NCBI RefSeq assembly: GCF_030077735.1 | Contig: NZ_JASJEU010000008.1 | Span: forward strand, 62,001 to 126,000 | Source: Gordonibacter faecis | Lineage (GTDB): Bacteria > Actinomycetota > Coriobacteriia > Coriobacteriales > Eggerthellaceae | Reading direction: 5' to 3' | DNA length: 64,000 nt | Shown here: piece after piece, positions 42,321-50,502 of the stretch | Layout: every line of letters begins with the position of its first letter | How positions within the stretch are numbered: the stretch's first letter is position 1 | The notes under the pieces: model-generated | The model's input: the letters and a program-made list of their open reading frames with translations, nothing else | What the model was told of the DNA's origin: nothing | The model's database searches: none | Position numbers and translations under genes: made by a program

Positions 42321-43061
42321 ATGAACAAACATGAAACATCCGACGGTCAGGAAGGCCGAAGTACCACGCCTTCATCCCATTCCCCTGCGGCCGTGCTTGC
42401 TTCGGCAAGCGCCGCGAACACCAAGCGCGCAGTGCGCGAATACTCGCGTGGCGAAGAAGTAGCGAACTCGCTGACGCATGGCTTGGGCATTGTGCTCGCG
42501 TGCGTGGCCATTGCCATCCTACTGTCGCGCGCATCCGCAGACGGCGGCGGCATCTACCTGTTCGCGTCGCTGGTGTACACCGCCACCATGCTGTTGGAAT
42601 ACACCATGTCCACGCTCTACCACGCCGTCACCAACGAGCGCGCGAAACGCGTGTTCAAGGTGCTCGACCACAGCTGCATCTACCTGTTCATTGCCGGCTC
42701 GTACACGCCGTTTTGCCTCATCTCCCTGGCCGATTCAGGCGGAATGTGGTTCTGCGCGTTTGTGTGGGGCGTGGCGCTTCTGGGCGTGGCGTTCGAAGCG
42801 TTCTGGGTGTTCCGCCCGCGCTGGATTTCCGCCGTGCTGTACCTGCTGCTGGGCTGGAGCGTCGTGTGGTTTTTGCCCCAGCTGGTGGCCGCGCTTCCCA
42901 CAACGGGCCTGTGGCTGTTGGTGGCCGGCGGCGTGTGTTACACCATCGGTTGCGTGTTCTACGTGCTGAAAAAGATTCCCTATATGCACTCGATTTTTCA
43001 CGTGTGGGTGTTGGCGGGCAGCATTTGCCAGTTCATCGCCATCGCCTACTATATTATGTAA
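42321..43061 (+). CDS. Hemolysin III family (PAQR) membrane protein
   Basis: 246 aa, about seven membrane helices after a charged 35-aa N-terminus. Family motifs are EEVANSLTHGLGIVLACVAI, STLYHAVTNERAKRVFKVLD, HSCIYLFIAGSYTPFCL and a C-terminal HSIFHVWVLAGSICQFIAI, with the conserved His residues of the CREST/PAQR metal site. The family includes YqfA/TrhA; a membrane homeostasis role is known for some, cytolysis is doubtful. It lies 6 bp after the PH-domain gene and may be in the same transcript. Confidence 0.92.
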   Translation: MNKHETSDGQEGRSTTPSSHSPAAVLASASAANTKRAVREYSRGEEVANSLTHGLGIVLACVAIAILLSRASADGGGIYLFASLVYTATMLLEYTMSTLYHAVTNERAKRVFKVLDHSCIYLFIAGSYTPFCLISLADSGGMWFCAFVWGVALLGVAFEAFWVFRPRWISAVLYLLLGWSVVWFLPQLVAALPTTGLWLLVAGGVCYTIGCVFYVLKKIPYMHSIFHVWVLAGSICQFIAIAYYIM

Positions 43062-43225
43062 GCGGTGCGTGCACGAGCGCGCGGGCATGACAGCCCCACG
43101 GTTTGCCGGAGCGGGAGCGGCGCGAACCGTCCGCACCCCTTTGGCGAAGGCGCTTTGGCGCCCGGCGGCCCCGCAGAAGCGCGGCCGCGTCCCACCGCCT
43201 TATGAAGGAGTGAAACCCAAGCATC

Positions 43226-44578
43226 ATGGACATTTGGATTAGCATAGTCGTTACCTTCCTGTTAGTGCTGGTGAATGGCTATTTCTCTATGTCGGAAATG
43301 GCTCTTGTTAACGCGAAGCACGTGCTGTTGCAAAAAGAAGCCGACGAAGGTGACAAGAAGGCCCAGCGCGCGCTGGGCCTGGCAAGCGACTCGGGCCAGT
43401 TTTTGGCCACCATCCAGGTAGCCATCACACTGGTGGGCTTCTTCGCCTCGGCCGCCGCGGCCACGAATTTGTCCGACCCGCTGGCGAAGTGGCTGTCTAG
43501 CTTTGGCGTGGAGTGGCTCGCCCTCATTGCGCCTGGTTTGGCGCCTGTTCTCATCACGCTGGTGGTGTCCTACCTCAGCATTGTGGTGGGCGAGCTGGTG
43601 CCCAAGCGCATTGCGCTGGCCGACGCCGAGCGCGTGAGCAAGTCGGTGGCAGGCCCCTTGAGCGTGTTCCAAAAAGTGGTATCGCCCCTGGTGGCGCTGA
43701 CATCGGCCTCGGCAAATGTGCTGTCGCGCATTCTGGGTATCAAAGATGCCGACGAGCGCCAGAACGTGTCGGAAGAAGAAATCAAGTACATGGTCACCGA
43801 CAACGACGAGCTGTTAGACGACGAAAAGCGCATGATCCACGACATCCTTGACCTGGGCGACATGACCGTGCACGAAATCATGCAGCCGCGCGTGGACATG
43901 ATGCTGGTGGAAGACGTGGAAACGGTGCGCCAGGCCATCGACCGCATGCGCGGCACCGGCTATTCGCGCCTGCCGGTGTACCATGAGGACATCGACCACA
44001 TTGTGGGCATCGTGCACTACAAAGACCTGCTGGCGCCGCTCATGGACGGCAAGGAAGACGAGCCGGTGGCGGACTTCGCCTACGAGGCCCTGTTCGTGCC
44101 GGAAACGAAGGACATCTTCCCGCTTCTTTCCGAAATGCAAACGAATAGGCAACAGATGGCCATCGTGGTTGACGAGTACGGCGGCACCGATGGTTTAATT
44201 ACGGTCGAGGACATTGTGGAGGAAATTGTCGGCGAGATTATCGACGAGTCGGACATCGAGGACAAATACGTCACCCCCCTGAAGGACGGCGAATGGCTGG
44301 CGGACGGGCGCTTCCCCGTGGAAGACGCGCTGAAGCTGGGCTGGCCGGTGACGGAATCGGACGACTACGAAACTATCGCCGGTTGGCTCATGAGCATGCT
44401 GGATGTGGTTCCCCAGGTGGGCGACGAGTTTTCCATTGGGGGTTACCGCTTCAAGATACAGGGGATGCGCAGACGGCGCATTTCGAATGTGCGCGTAACG
44501 CGCGAAGTGGGGCCGAACGGCGAAGGTGCCGAGGCTGCCGAAGGTGCTGAGAGAGGCTACGACCAGGAGGAAGCGTGA
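43226..44578 (+). CDS. CNNM/TlyC-type transporter with CBS and CorC_HlyC domains
   Basis: 450 aa. A DUF21/CNNM membrane domain (1-190, four helices; MSEMALVNAKHVLLQKEADE), two CBS domains (about 215-335; MQPRVDMMLVEDVETVRQAI, VHYKDLLAPL) and a C-terminal CorC_HlyC/transporter-associated domain (DGRFPVEDALKLGWPV ... GYRFKIQGMRRRRI). These proteins are linked to magnesium or cobalt efflux; older annotation as hemolysin is weakly supported. Ends in an acidic tail; the stop overlaps the next gene start (GTGA). Confidence 0.92.
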   Translation: MDIWISIVVTFLLVLVNGYFSMSEMALVNAKHVLLQKEADEGDKKAQRALGLASDSGQFLATIQVAITLVGFFASAAAATNLSDPLAKWLSSFGVEWLALIAPGLAPVLITLVVSYLSIVVGELVPKRIALADAERVSKSVAGPLSVFQKVVSPLVALTSASANVLSRILGIKDADERQNVSEEEIKYMVTDNDELLDDEKRMIHDILDLGDMTVHEIMQPRVDMMLVEDVETVRQAIDRMRGTGYSRLPVYHEDIDHIVGIVHYKDLLAPLMDGKEDEPVADFAYEALFVPETKDIFPLLSEMQTNRQQMAIVVDEYGGTDGLITVEDIVEEIVGEIIDESDIEDKYVTPLKDGEWLADGRFPVEDALKLGWPVTESDDYETIAGWLMSMLDVVPQVGDEFSIGGYRFKIQGMRRRRISNVRVTREVGPNGEGAEAAEGAERGYDQEEA

Positions 44579-45768
44579 CGGAAGATACTCGGTTACAGCG
44601 CTCGCGTGACGCCCTGCTGGGCGGCGTGTGTGCTGGCTTGGCCGAGCACTTCGACGTAGACCCGGTGATAGTGCGCATCCTTGCGGTGGTGCTGACGATT
44701 GGCACGGCGGGTGCGGCTGCGTTGGTGTATGTGGTGCTGTGGATGATCTTGCCGCTGGCACCCAAAGAGGTGGGCCCGGTTGAGGTGGCCCCCCAGTCCG
44801 TCCATTCCGACACGTATGGGGAAGTGAAGTATCAGCCGACGCGTCTGCGTACGGAAGAGGCTGCTCACGCTGCTGCTGAGGCGGCATCCGTGCAGCAGGC
44901 GCGCGTTTCACAGCCGTACGTGGGAGCTGGGCATGTTCCTCCCGAGCCGCCCGCCGCCGCTGCGGCCGCGTGGGCGCAGGGAAGGCCGGGGAGTTGGCAA
45001 ACTCCGCCGCCCGGGTGGCAACCACCCGGGTGGCAGGTGCCGAATTGGCAAACGCCACCGGTAGCCGGGGTTGCGCCGCAATCGCCGTATGCGCAGCAAC
45101 CGGGGACGGGGGCGGGGGTTTCGCCGGTGCCGCCGGTTGCGCCCGCGTCCGCCGCGCCCGCGTCCGTGCCACCTGCGGTGTCGGTGCCGCCCGTACCGCC
45201 GGTTGCCCCGGTCGCGCCCGCACCCGTACCCGTCGCCCCGGTCGCACCTTCTGCCGCCGAACGCCGCGACGGTGCCGTCACCGCAGGCATCTGGGTAGGT
45301 TCATTCCTCCTGTTCGTCGGCGTAGGCATGCTGCTGGGTAAAAACATCGACGGCGTATCCTGGTGGCAATTCTGGCCGCTTGTGCTTGCGGTGGTCGGCA
45401 TCGTGCAGATGGTGGTTCCCGGCGCGCCGGGCCATCGCACCGACCGTTTCGTTGCTGGTCTCACGTTGTTTTGCCTGGGCGGCACGCTTCTCCCCATGAG
45501 CCTTGGCGTGACCGCATGGGCCACCCTCATCACCATGGTGGTGCATTTGTGGCCATTGCTGCTGGTCATGGCTGGTTTTTCCCTAATTGGTGCCGTCACA
45601 CATTCGCCCGTATGGAAACTGGCATCCGGTGCGTGCTTCGTCATGTTCTGCATCGTCGGTCTGGCGTGGTACTCGGTTCCCGGAGCCGTGGATTCCTTGG
45701 TGTTGGTGCTTCCGTACGGTCGGGAGTTCGTACTTCCCTTTGCTATAACCATTGCGGCGGCGCTATAG
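44575..45768 (+). CDS. PspC domain membrane protein
   Basis: 397 aa, GTG start overlapping the previous stop. An N-terminal PspC domain with one membrane hairpin (RSRDALLGGVCAGLAEHFDV, ILAVVLTIGTAGAAALVYVV), then a long Pro/Ala/Val linker (about 130-235) and a C-terminal four-helix membrane region resembling LiaI/LiaF-type proteins (GIWVGSFLLFVGVGMLLGKN). PspC proteins respond to envelope stress; the fusion with a LiaI/LiaF-like part suggests a membrane-stress sensor. Translationally coupled to the CNNM gene. Confidence 0.88.
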   Translation: MTEDTRLQRSRDALLGGVCAGLAEHFDVDPVIVRILAVVLTIGTAGAAALVYVVLWMILPLAPKEVGPVEVAPQSVHSDTYGEVKYQPTRLRTEEAAHAAAEAASVQQARVSQPYVGAGHVPPEPPAAAAAAWAQGRPGSWQTPPPGWQPPGWQVPNWQTPPVAGVAPQSPYAQQPGTGAGVSPVPPVAPASAAPASVPPAVSVPPVPPVAPVAPAPVPVAPVAPSAAERRDGAVTAGIWVGSFLLFVGVGMLLGKNIDGVSWWQFWPLVLAVVGIVQMVVPGAPGHRTDRFVAGLTLFCLGGTLLPMSLGVTAWATLITMVVHLWPLLLVMAGFSLIGAVTHSPVWKLASGACFVMFCIVGLAWYSVPGAVDSLVLVLPYGREFVLPFAITIAAAL

Positions 45769-45887
45769 ACGCTACCGCTCACCGCGAGACTTCACAAACG
45801 GTGAAGGCGTTCGAAAAACCCGCGTGCGCCAACCATGGAGAGCCACCTGCACCTCTGCGGTTTTTGCATTTGTCAAGCGAACAAAAC

Positions 45888-45940
45888 GTGGAGGCCGTCT
45901 CCACACTTTTTTGCCCCGAACACCCCCCATGGGCTAAAAT
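45888..45940 (+). promoter_or_regulatory. Terminator hairpin and promoter before the lysozyme-like gene
   Basis: GTGGAG-gccgt-CTCCAC (45888-45904) with ACTTTTTT after it ends the PspC transcript. TTGCCC (45911-45916) and TAAAAT (45935-45940) with 18-bp spacing form a likely promoter, giving an about 110-nt leader containing a small ACCGCC/GGCGGT stem (46008-46021). Confidence 0.6.
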
Positions 45941-46057
45941 ACACTTCGACAAAACAGCATAGCGCCCCTCGGCAGCAACCACTCCCTTACAACCTACCAC
46001 GCTGTCACCGCCTTGGCGGTATAGTCGCACGCTGTTCAAAGAAAGGTAATCGAGGAT

Positions 46058-46876
46058 TTGGCTAGCAAACGATACAAGCAGCGGAAGTCGAGCATCGTCG
46101 CGAAAGTCGCGGCGGTTGGTTGCGCCTCTTTGGTGGTAGCTGGCGGCATCGGCTTTGGCTTCGCTTCTGCAGGCGGCAGCGCCCAAGAGGTCAATGCGTT
46201 CGGCATTGACGCGTTGAGCGCCCCTGCTTCCGAAAGTTCTCTGACGCTTGCGAACTATACGTCTTCCGACTCGCAGGATTCGCACGCAAACACCGCGCTT
46301 ACCACTACGGCGAAGCGCGACATTTCCAAGGGCATCCAGGCCATTGAGGCCAAGGAAGAAGCCGACCGCAAAGCAGCCGAAGAAGCTGCTCGCGCTGAGG
46401 AAGAGGCCCGCGTGGCCGCTGTCGAAAGCGCCAAAGCGCAGCAGCAAGCGGTTGTTTCTCAGGAAGCTACCACGTCGGCGCTTGACGGTTTGGCCGATGT
46501 TGACTGGTCGGTGGGCCGAGACGCGTTCATCGCTGAGTGGACGGCCCGCATTGATGCGTATTTGGCTGGCTCGCCGCTGGCGGGGCAGGGCGTCACCTTT
46601 GCCACGGCCGCCTGGGACAACGGTGTTGATCCCCGCTGGTCACCCGCTATTTCCAACACCGAAAGCACCAAGGGTGCCCACTGCTTCCTTCCCTGCAATG
46701 CGTGGGGCTGGGGCCAGTCGAGTTGGGGCAGTTGGGAAGAGGCCATCAATGCGCACGTGGCAGGCTTGGCCAGCGTGTATGGCTACTCAATCACCTACAA
46801 TGCGGCAGTTACGTACTGTCCGCCCAACGCCGCTCATTGGTTTGCGAGCACACTCGCACAAATGAAATCGATCTAA
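46058..46876 (+). CDS. Exported lysozyme-like (glucosaminidase-type) protein
   Basis: 272 aa with a TTG start after GAAAGG/GAGG. The N-terminus (KQRKSSIVAKVAAVGCASLV, then VVAGGIGFGFASA) is a signal peptide or anchor. A Glu/Ala-rich coiled-coil (about 90-140, EEADRKAAEEAARAEEEARV) leads to a C-terminal domain (about 160-272) with SPAISNTESTKG...NAWGWGQSSWGSW. The ES-motif glutamate and the WGWG segment resemble lysozyme-fold peptidoglycan hydrolases of phage-tail-lysozyme or glucosaminidase type. Activity is inferred; a pair of cysteines (CFLPC) could form a disulfide. Confidence 0.75.
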   Translation: MASKRYKQRKSSIVAKVAAVGCASLVVAGGIGFGFASAGGSAQEVNAFGIDALSAPASESSLTLANYTSSDSQDSHANTALTTTAKRDISKGIQAIEAKEEADRKAAEEAARAEEEARVAAVESAKAQQQAVVSQEATTSALDGLADVDWSVGRDAFIAEWTARIDAYLAGSPLAGQGVTFATAAWDNGVDPRWSPAISNTESTKGAHCFLPCNAWGWGQSSWGSWEEAINAHVAGLASVYGYSITYNAAVTYCPPNAAHWFASTLAQMKSI

Positions 46877-46879
46877 TGT

Positions 46880-46911
46880 TTCCGCCGGCCGAGAGCCGGC
46901 GGAACTGTTTT
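46880..46911 (+). terminator. Terminator of the lysozyme-like gene
   Basis: TTCCGCCGGC (46880-46889) and GCCGGCGGAA (46895-46904) followed by CTGTTTT. Confidence 0.85.
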
Positions 46912-47070
46912 AGGGGCTGCTCGGTTTACGGCCGGCGCGGCCGCCCAAGCCCTCCCACCCATGCAGCTTTTTTGCCAAACGGTGCCGATATGCGCCTGAT
47001 GTGCGGCGATTGCAGTATGCTATGCCTCAGCACGGATAGCGCCGCAGCGGCGCTCCAAGAAAGGACAGGC

Positions 47071-47736
47071 ATGAGCAACGTTATTGTCGTCGGTTGTGGG
47101 CGTGTAGGCTCGCAGCTGGCGAACATGCTGTCAGACAACGGCAGCAATGTGTGCGTTATCGACCGTAACGCCGATGCGTTCGCGAATCTCGGGCGCAACT
47201 TCAACGGCTCCACGGTTCAGGGCCTCGGTTTCGACGAGGAAACGCTCATCAAGGCCGGCGTGGAGGACTGCGACGTCATGGCGGCCGTTACGCAATTCGA
47301 CAACACGAACCTCATGGTGGCCGAGGTGGGAAGCCGCCTGTTCGGTGTGCCGCATGTTATCGCGCGCCTGTACAACCCCGACCACGAGCGCGCCTACATG
47401 CAGCTGGGTATCGACCATGTGTGCGGCACGTCGCTGGTGGCCGAGGACGTGTTCAGCAAAATTGTGTCGGGCCACGGCGCTCATATCGACACGTTTGGCG
47501 AATTCGAAATTCTACGCTTTTCCTTGGACTTGCGTTGGCGCGAGACGGATCAGCGCACCATTCGTGTGTCCGAGATGGAGCGCGACCACGACGTGCGTAT
47601 TATCGCGTTCGAACGCGGCGACGGTTCCGCCTCGTCCATTCCCACGCGCGATTCCATCCTCTACCACGGTGACTCAGTCCTCGCCTGCGTCCGCCACGAG
47701 TTGATTGAATCGTTCTCAAAGTATATTCAGGACTAG
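47071..47736 (+). CDS. TrkA-type potassium uptake regulator, copy 1
   Basis: 221 aa. AAAGGA precedes ATG 47071. An RCK_N domain with the nucleotide-binding motif VVGCGRVGSQLANMLSDNG and acidic VIDRN, followed by a TrkA_C domain (about 140-221). Such proteins bind NAD(H) or ATP and gate a KtrB/TrkH-type potassium channel. The second copy starts 9 nt downstream. The membrane subunit is not in the window, so the partner must be elsewhere. Confidence 0.92.
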   Translation: MSNVIVVGCGRVGSQLANMLSDNGSNVCVIDRNADAFANLGRNFNGSTVQGLGFDEETLIKAGVEDCDVMAAVTQFDNTNLMVAEVGSRLFGVPHVIARLYNPDHERAYMQLGIDHVCGTSLVAEDVFSKIVSGHGAHIDTFGEFEILRFSLDLRWRETDQRTIRVSEMERDHDVRIIAFERGDGSASSIPTRDSILYHGDSVLACVRHELIESFSKYIQD

Positions 47737-47745
47737 GGAGTAGCT

Positions 47746-48417
47746 ATGTATATCATCATCGCTGGTGGCGGGAAGATTGGGGAATATTTGGCTAACGTGT
47801 TGCTGCAAAGCGGCAACGACGTGGCTGTGATTGAGGAGAACCTACAGACGGCCGACCACCTGTCCATTGTGCTGGAGGGCCGCTACCTGGTCATTCACGG
47901 TGACGGGTGCGACTCGAAGTATCAGGAAGATGCTGGCATTCGCAAAGCCGACGTGTTCGTGGCCACTACCGGTCAGGACGACGATAACCTGGTGTCATGC
48001 GAAATTGCCCAGCGCGTGTTCAACGTGCCGCGCTGCATCGCGCGCGTGAACAACCCCAAGAACCTGCGCATTTTCCGCGAGGTGGGCATCGAAAGCGTGT
48101 CGTCCACCACGCTGATTGCGAACCTCATTGAGGAAGAGACGCTGCTGGGCAGCGTGAGCGTGGCCTCGTCGCTGACGCACGGCAACGTGACGCTGGCCGA
48201 GGTCACCGTCCCGCGCATGCGCTACCACTCGAACGAGGCCGGCATACTGGCCTCAAGCGTTCCCATGCCCGACGACAGCCTGCTGGTAGCCGTCTCAACA
48301 AAGGACGACGTCGAAGTGGTGAACGAGGACACGGTGCTGTACGCCGGCGACAAAGCCATCGTAATTGCTGATACAGACGTGCTAGATCAAGTGCGCGCGC
48401 TGTTCAAAGGCTTGTAG
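47746..48417 (+). CDS. TrkA-type potassium uptake regulator, copy 2
   Basis: 223 aa. IIAGGGKIGEYLANVLLQSG and VIEEN form the RCK_N nucleotide site; RCK_C covers about 135-223 (TLAEVTVPRMRYHSNEAGIL). It is co-transcribed with copy 1. Two tandem single-domain paralogues may form a mixed ring; E. coli TrkA has the two halves in one chain. Confidence 0.92.
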   Translation: MYIIIAGGGKIGEYLANVLLQSGNDVAVIEENLQTADHLSIVLEGRYLVIHGDGCDSKYQEDAGIRKADVFVATTGQDDDNLVSCEIAQRVFNVPRCIARVNNPKNLRIFREVGIESVSSTTLIANLIEEETLLGSVSVASSLTHGNVTLAEVTVPRMRYHSNEAGILASSVPMPDDSLLVAVSTKDDVEVVNEDTVLYAGDKAIVIADTDVLDQVRALFKGL

Positions 48418-48586
48418 GCTCCGAGGGCCTGCGGCCCACAGACAGACTCGCTGACTTACTACGCTCACTTCTCATAAGCGCGTCCCGCCGCACTCTCCGC
48501 TTCGGCGCTTTCCGTGGAATGGCACGCGGGGCGTTTCTTCTGCGATATAGTTATCCCATCAACTTTGGCAGAGGAAAGGGATCGGC
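48418..48586 (+). repeat. Partial copy 3 of the structured intergenic element
   Basis: The tail CTCGCTGACTTACTACGC (48447-48464) is identical to that of copy 2 at 25164-25181; the preceding GGCCTGCGGCCCACAGACAG is a shortened stem. It lies directly after the TrkA pair; the rest holds the purB promoter region. Confidence 0.6.
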
Positions 48587-49930
48587 GTGATCAACCGCTA
48601 CACGCGCCCCGCGATGGGGGCCATCTGGGAGCTGCAAAACAAGTTCGAAATTTGGAAGGAAATTGAGGTTCTGGCGTGCGAGGCGCAGGCTGAGCTGGGC
48701 AAATCCGGCATCACGAAGGAAGAAGCTGCGTGGATTCGCGAGCACGCCAACTTCACCGTGGAGCGCATCGATGAGATTGAGAAGGTGACGAACCACGACG
48801 TCATCGCCTTCACCACGAACATGGCCGAGTACATTGACGCCGATATTCCGGAGGGCACCGAGCCGCCGAGTCGCTGGGTGCACTACGGCATGACGTCGTC
48901 CGACTTGGGCGACACGGCGCTGTCCTACCAGATCACGCAAGCTATCGACATCATTCTGGAAGACATCAAGCAGCTGGGCGAAACCTGCAAGCGCCGCGCA
49001 TTTGAGTTCCAAGAAACGTTGTGCGTGGGCCGTACGCACGGAATTCACGCTGAGCCTATGACGTTCGGCATGAAGTTCGGCAGCTGGGCCTGGGCGCTCA
49101 AGCGCGCGCAAACGCGCATGGAAGAAGCGCGCAAGGTGGCCGCCACCGGCGCTATTTCGGGTGCGGTGGGAACGTATTCCAGCATCGACCCGTTTGTGGA
49201 GCAGTACGTGTGCGAGAAAATGGGCCTCACGCCCGATCCGCTGTCCACGCAGGTGCTTGCGCGCGACCGTCATGCCCAGGTCATGGCTGGCCTCGCGGTG
49301 ACAGCCTCCACGCTGGAGAGCATCGCCATGCAGGTGCGCCTGCTGCAGCAGTCCGACGTCATCGAGGCTGAAGAGCCGTTCGCGAAGGGCCAGAAGGGGA
49401 GTAGCGCCATGCCGCACAAGCGCAACCCCATCACAGCCGAACGCGTGTGTGGCCTGGCTCGCGTGGTGAAGAGCAACGCGCAGGTGGCGTTCGACGACGT
49501 GGCGCTGTGGTATGAACGCGACATCAGCCACTCCGGTGCCGAGCGCGTGGCGCTGGCCGACAGCTTCATCGCGCTGGACTACATGTTCGGCAAGATGCAG
49601 TGGATGCTCGACGGTTTGCAAACCTACCCGGCCAAGATGGAGCACAACCTATGGCGCACGCGTGGCCTGATTTTCAGTTCGAAGGTGCTGCTAGCGCTGG
49701 TGGATACGGGCATCAGCCGCGAGGACGCCTACGTTATCGTGCAGCGCAACGCCATGAAGGTGTGGGAAGACATCCAGAACGCCGTGGACGGCCCCACGTA
49801 CCGCGAAAACCTTGAGGCCGATCCCGAGGCGAATCTTAGCAAAGAAGTGCTCGACGAAATTTTCGACCCTTGGGATTTCCTCACCCGTAAAGATGTCGTG
49901 TTCGACCGCCTGAAAGCCCTAGAATTCTAA
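48587..49930 (+). CDS. purB: Adenylosuccinate lyase
   Basis: 447 aa with a GTG start after GAGGAAAGGG. Fumarase/aspartase superfamily signatures are present: MTSSDLGDTALSYQ, VGRTHGIHAEPMTFG and the flexible catalytic loop KGSSAMPHKRNPITAERV with the active serine. It acts twice in purine synthesis, splitting SAICAR to AICAR and adenylosuccinate to AMP, releasing fumarate. It begins the purine cluster (purC and purL follow), but a toxin-like locus and a two-component system lie between. Confidence 0.95.
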   Translation: MINRYTRPAMGAIWELQNKFEIWKEIEVLACEAQAELGKSGITKEEAAWIREHANFTVERIDEIEKVTNHDVIAFTTNMAEYIDADIPEGTEPPSRWVHYGMTSSDLGDTALSYQITQAIDIILEDIKQLGETCKRRAFEFQETLCVGRTHGIHAEPMTFGMKFGSWAWALKRAQTRMEEARKVAATGAISGAVGTYSSIDPFVEQYVCEKMGLTPDPLSTQVLARDRHAQVMAGLAVTASTLESIAMQVRLLQQSDVIEAEEPFAKGQKGSSAMPHKRNPITAERVCGLARVVKSNAQVAFDDVALWYERDISHSGAERVALADSFIALDYMFGKMQWMLDGLQTYPAKMEHNLWRTRGLIFSSKVLLALVDTGISREDAYVIVQRNAMKVWEDIQNAVDGPTYRENLEADPEANLSKEVLDEIFDPWDFLTRKDVVFDRLKALEF

Positions 49931-49938
49931 GGAACGCG

Positions 49939-50038
49939 TGCTATAATATCAATGTCAGCGATGCCCGTGGTTCTGAAAACGCTGTACGGGCGACGCATTA
50001 AGTTCGGGATCGGTAGTTGCCGCTACCGATCCTTCTTT
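49939..50038 (+). ncRNA. Candidate antisense small RNA (antitoxin) with extended -10 promoter and terminator
   Basis: TGCTATAAT (49939-49947) is an extended -10 promoter; the expected start is G at 49954. The RNA would carry a stem GCCCGT/ACGGGC (about 49963-49992) and end at a perfect 10-bp terminator GGATCGGTAG / CTACCGATCC (50007-50032) followed by TTCTTTT. It runs convergent to, and overlaps the 3' end of, the small ORF on the other strand; the terminator hairpin contains that ORF's stop codon. It may be an RNA antitoxin. No homologue is known to me. Confidence 0.65.
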
Positions 50039-50133
50039 TGCTTAATGGGCACTCTCCCTAACACGAGAACGATAACGTCCAAGGCGAACGAACCTATAGT
50101 GCAGCAAGCTGCAAGTACGAATAGGATGTCCAT
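50023..50133 (-). CDS. 36-aa hydrophobic peptide, candidate type I toxin
   Basis: The peptide reads MDILFVLAACCTIGSFALDV then IVLVLGRVPIKQKKDR: one membrane helix (about 3-26) and a basic C-terminus, the build of type I toxins and holin-like peptides. It has an exceptional ribosome site (AAAGGAGG, 8 nt spacing; 50140-50147) and a TGTTAAAAT extended -10 box on the minus strand, predicting a start at 50187 and a 54-nt leader. Too short for routine gene calling. It could also be a small membrane regulator; toxicity is inference. Confidence 0.65.
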   Translation of the reverse strand: MDILFVLAACCTIGSFALDVIVLVLGRVPIKQKKDR

Positions 50134-50176
50134 GACGACCACCTCCTTTCGGAAGCGTCGCCCCAGGTTCAATCGA

Positions 50177-50202
50177 GCATCGCTGACCCATTTATTTTAA
50201 CA
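50177..50202 (-). promoter_or_regulatory. Extended -10 promoter and shared 5' sequence of the small peptide gene
   Basis: On the minus strand TGTTAAAAT (50194-50202) is followed 6 nt later by GTCAGCGATGC (50187-50177), identical to the predicted 5' end of the convergent RNA (49954-49964). The two copies are inverted relative to each other. Upstream DNA (50203-50345) is A/T-rich with direct repeats GCGCTTGATTT at 50255 and 50288. Confidence 0.6.
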
Positions 50203-50395
50203 ATTCAAACCCACTTTTAAAAGACACTATTTTCCCAGTTCAATACCCATTTTTGCGCTTGATTTCTGTTAGATTTCCACTTGATTCGCGCTTGATTTTC
50301 GTAAGGTTGCAAGCCAAAAGTAAGATTACCTAACAGATCAATTTATCATAGTGAGCAACGAAAGGCAGCTCGATTGGCGAAGGGGATGGGGGTGC

Positions 50396-50502
50396 GCCGC
50401 GAGTTCCGCACGAGCCGGATAGCCCAGTGGGCTATCCGTGCGAGCTCAGGACTGCCCGAGCGCCGTACCTCCCGACCCCAACGCACCGAAGCGGGCAGGT
50501 CC
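50396..50502. other. Hairpins downstream of the Tat-anchored protein gene
   Basis: GGATAGCCCA-g-TGGGCTATCC (about 50414-50434, extended by CGCACGAG/CGTGCGAG) and an AGGACTGCCCG/CGGGCAGGTCCT pair (about 50448-50503). They may terminate the minus-strand gene that ends at 50503. No gene in 50134-50502 other than the peptide. Confidence 0.5.

Noticed and set aside
49954..50187. Fst/pAD1-type direct-repeat antisense arrangement
   Set aside because: The shared 11-mer is inverted, not direct, so the two RNAs begin with identical rather than complementary sequence; the locus needs a different pairing model.
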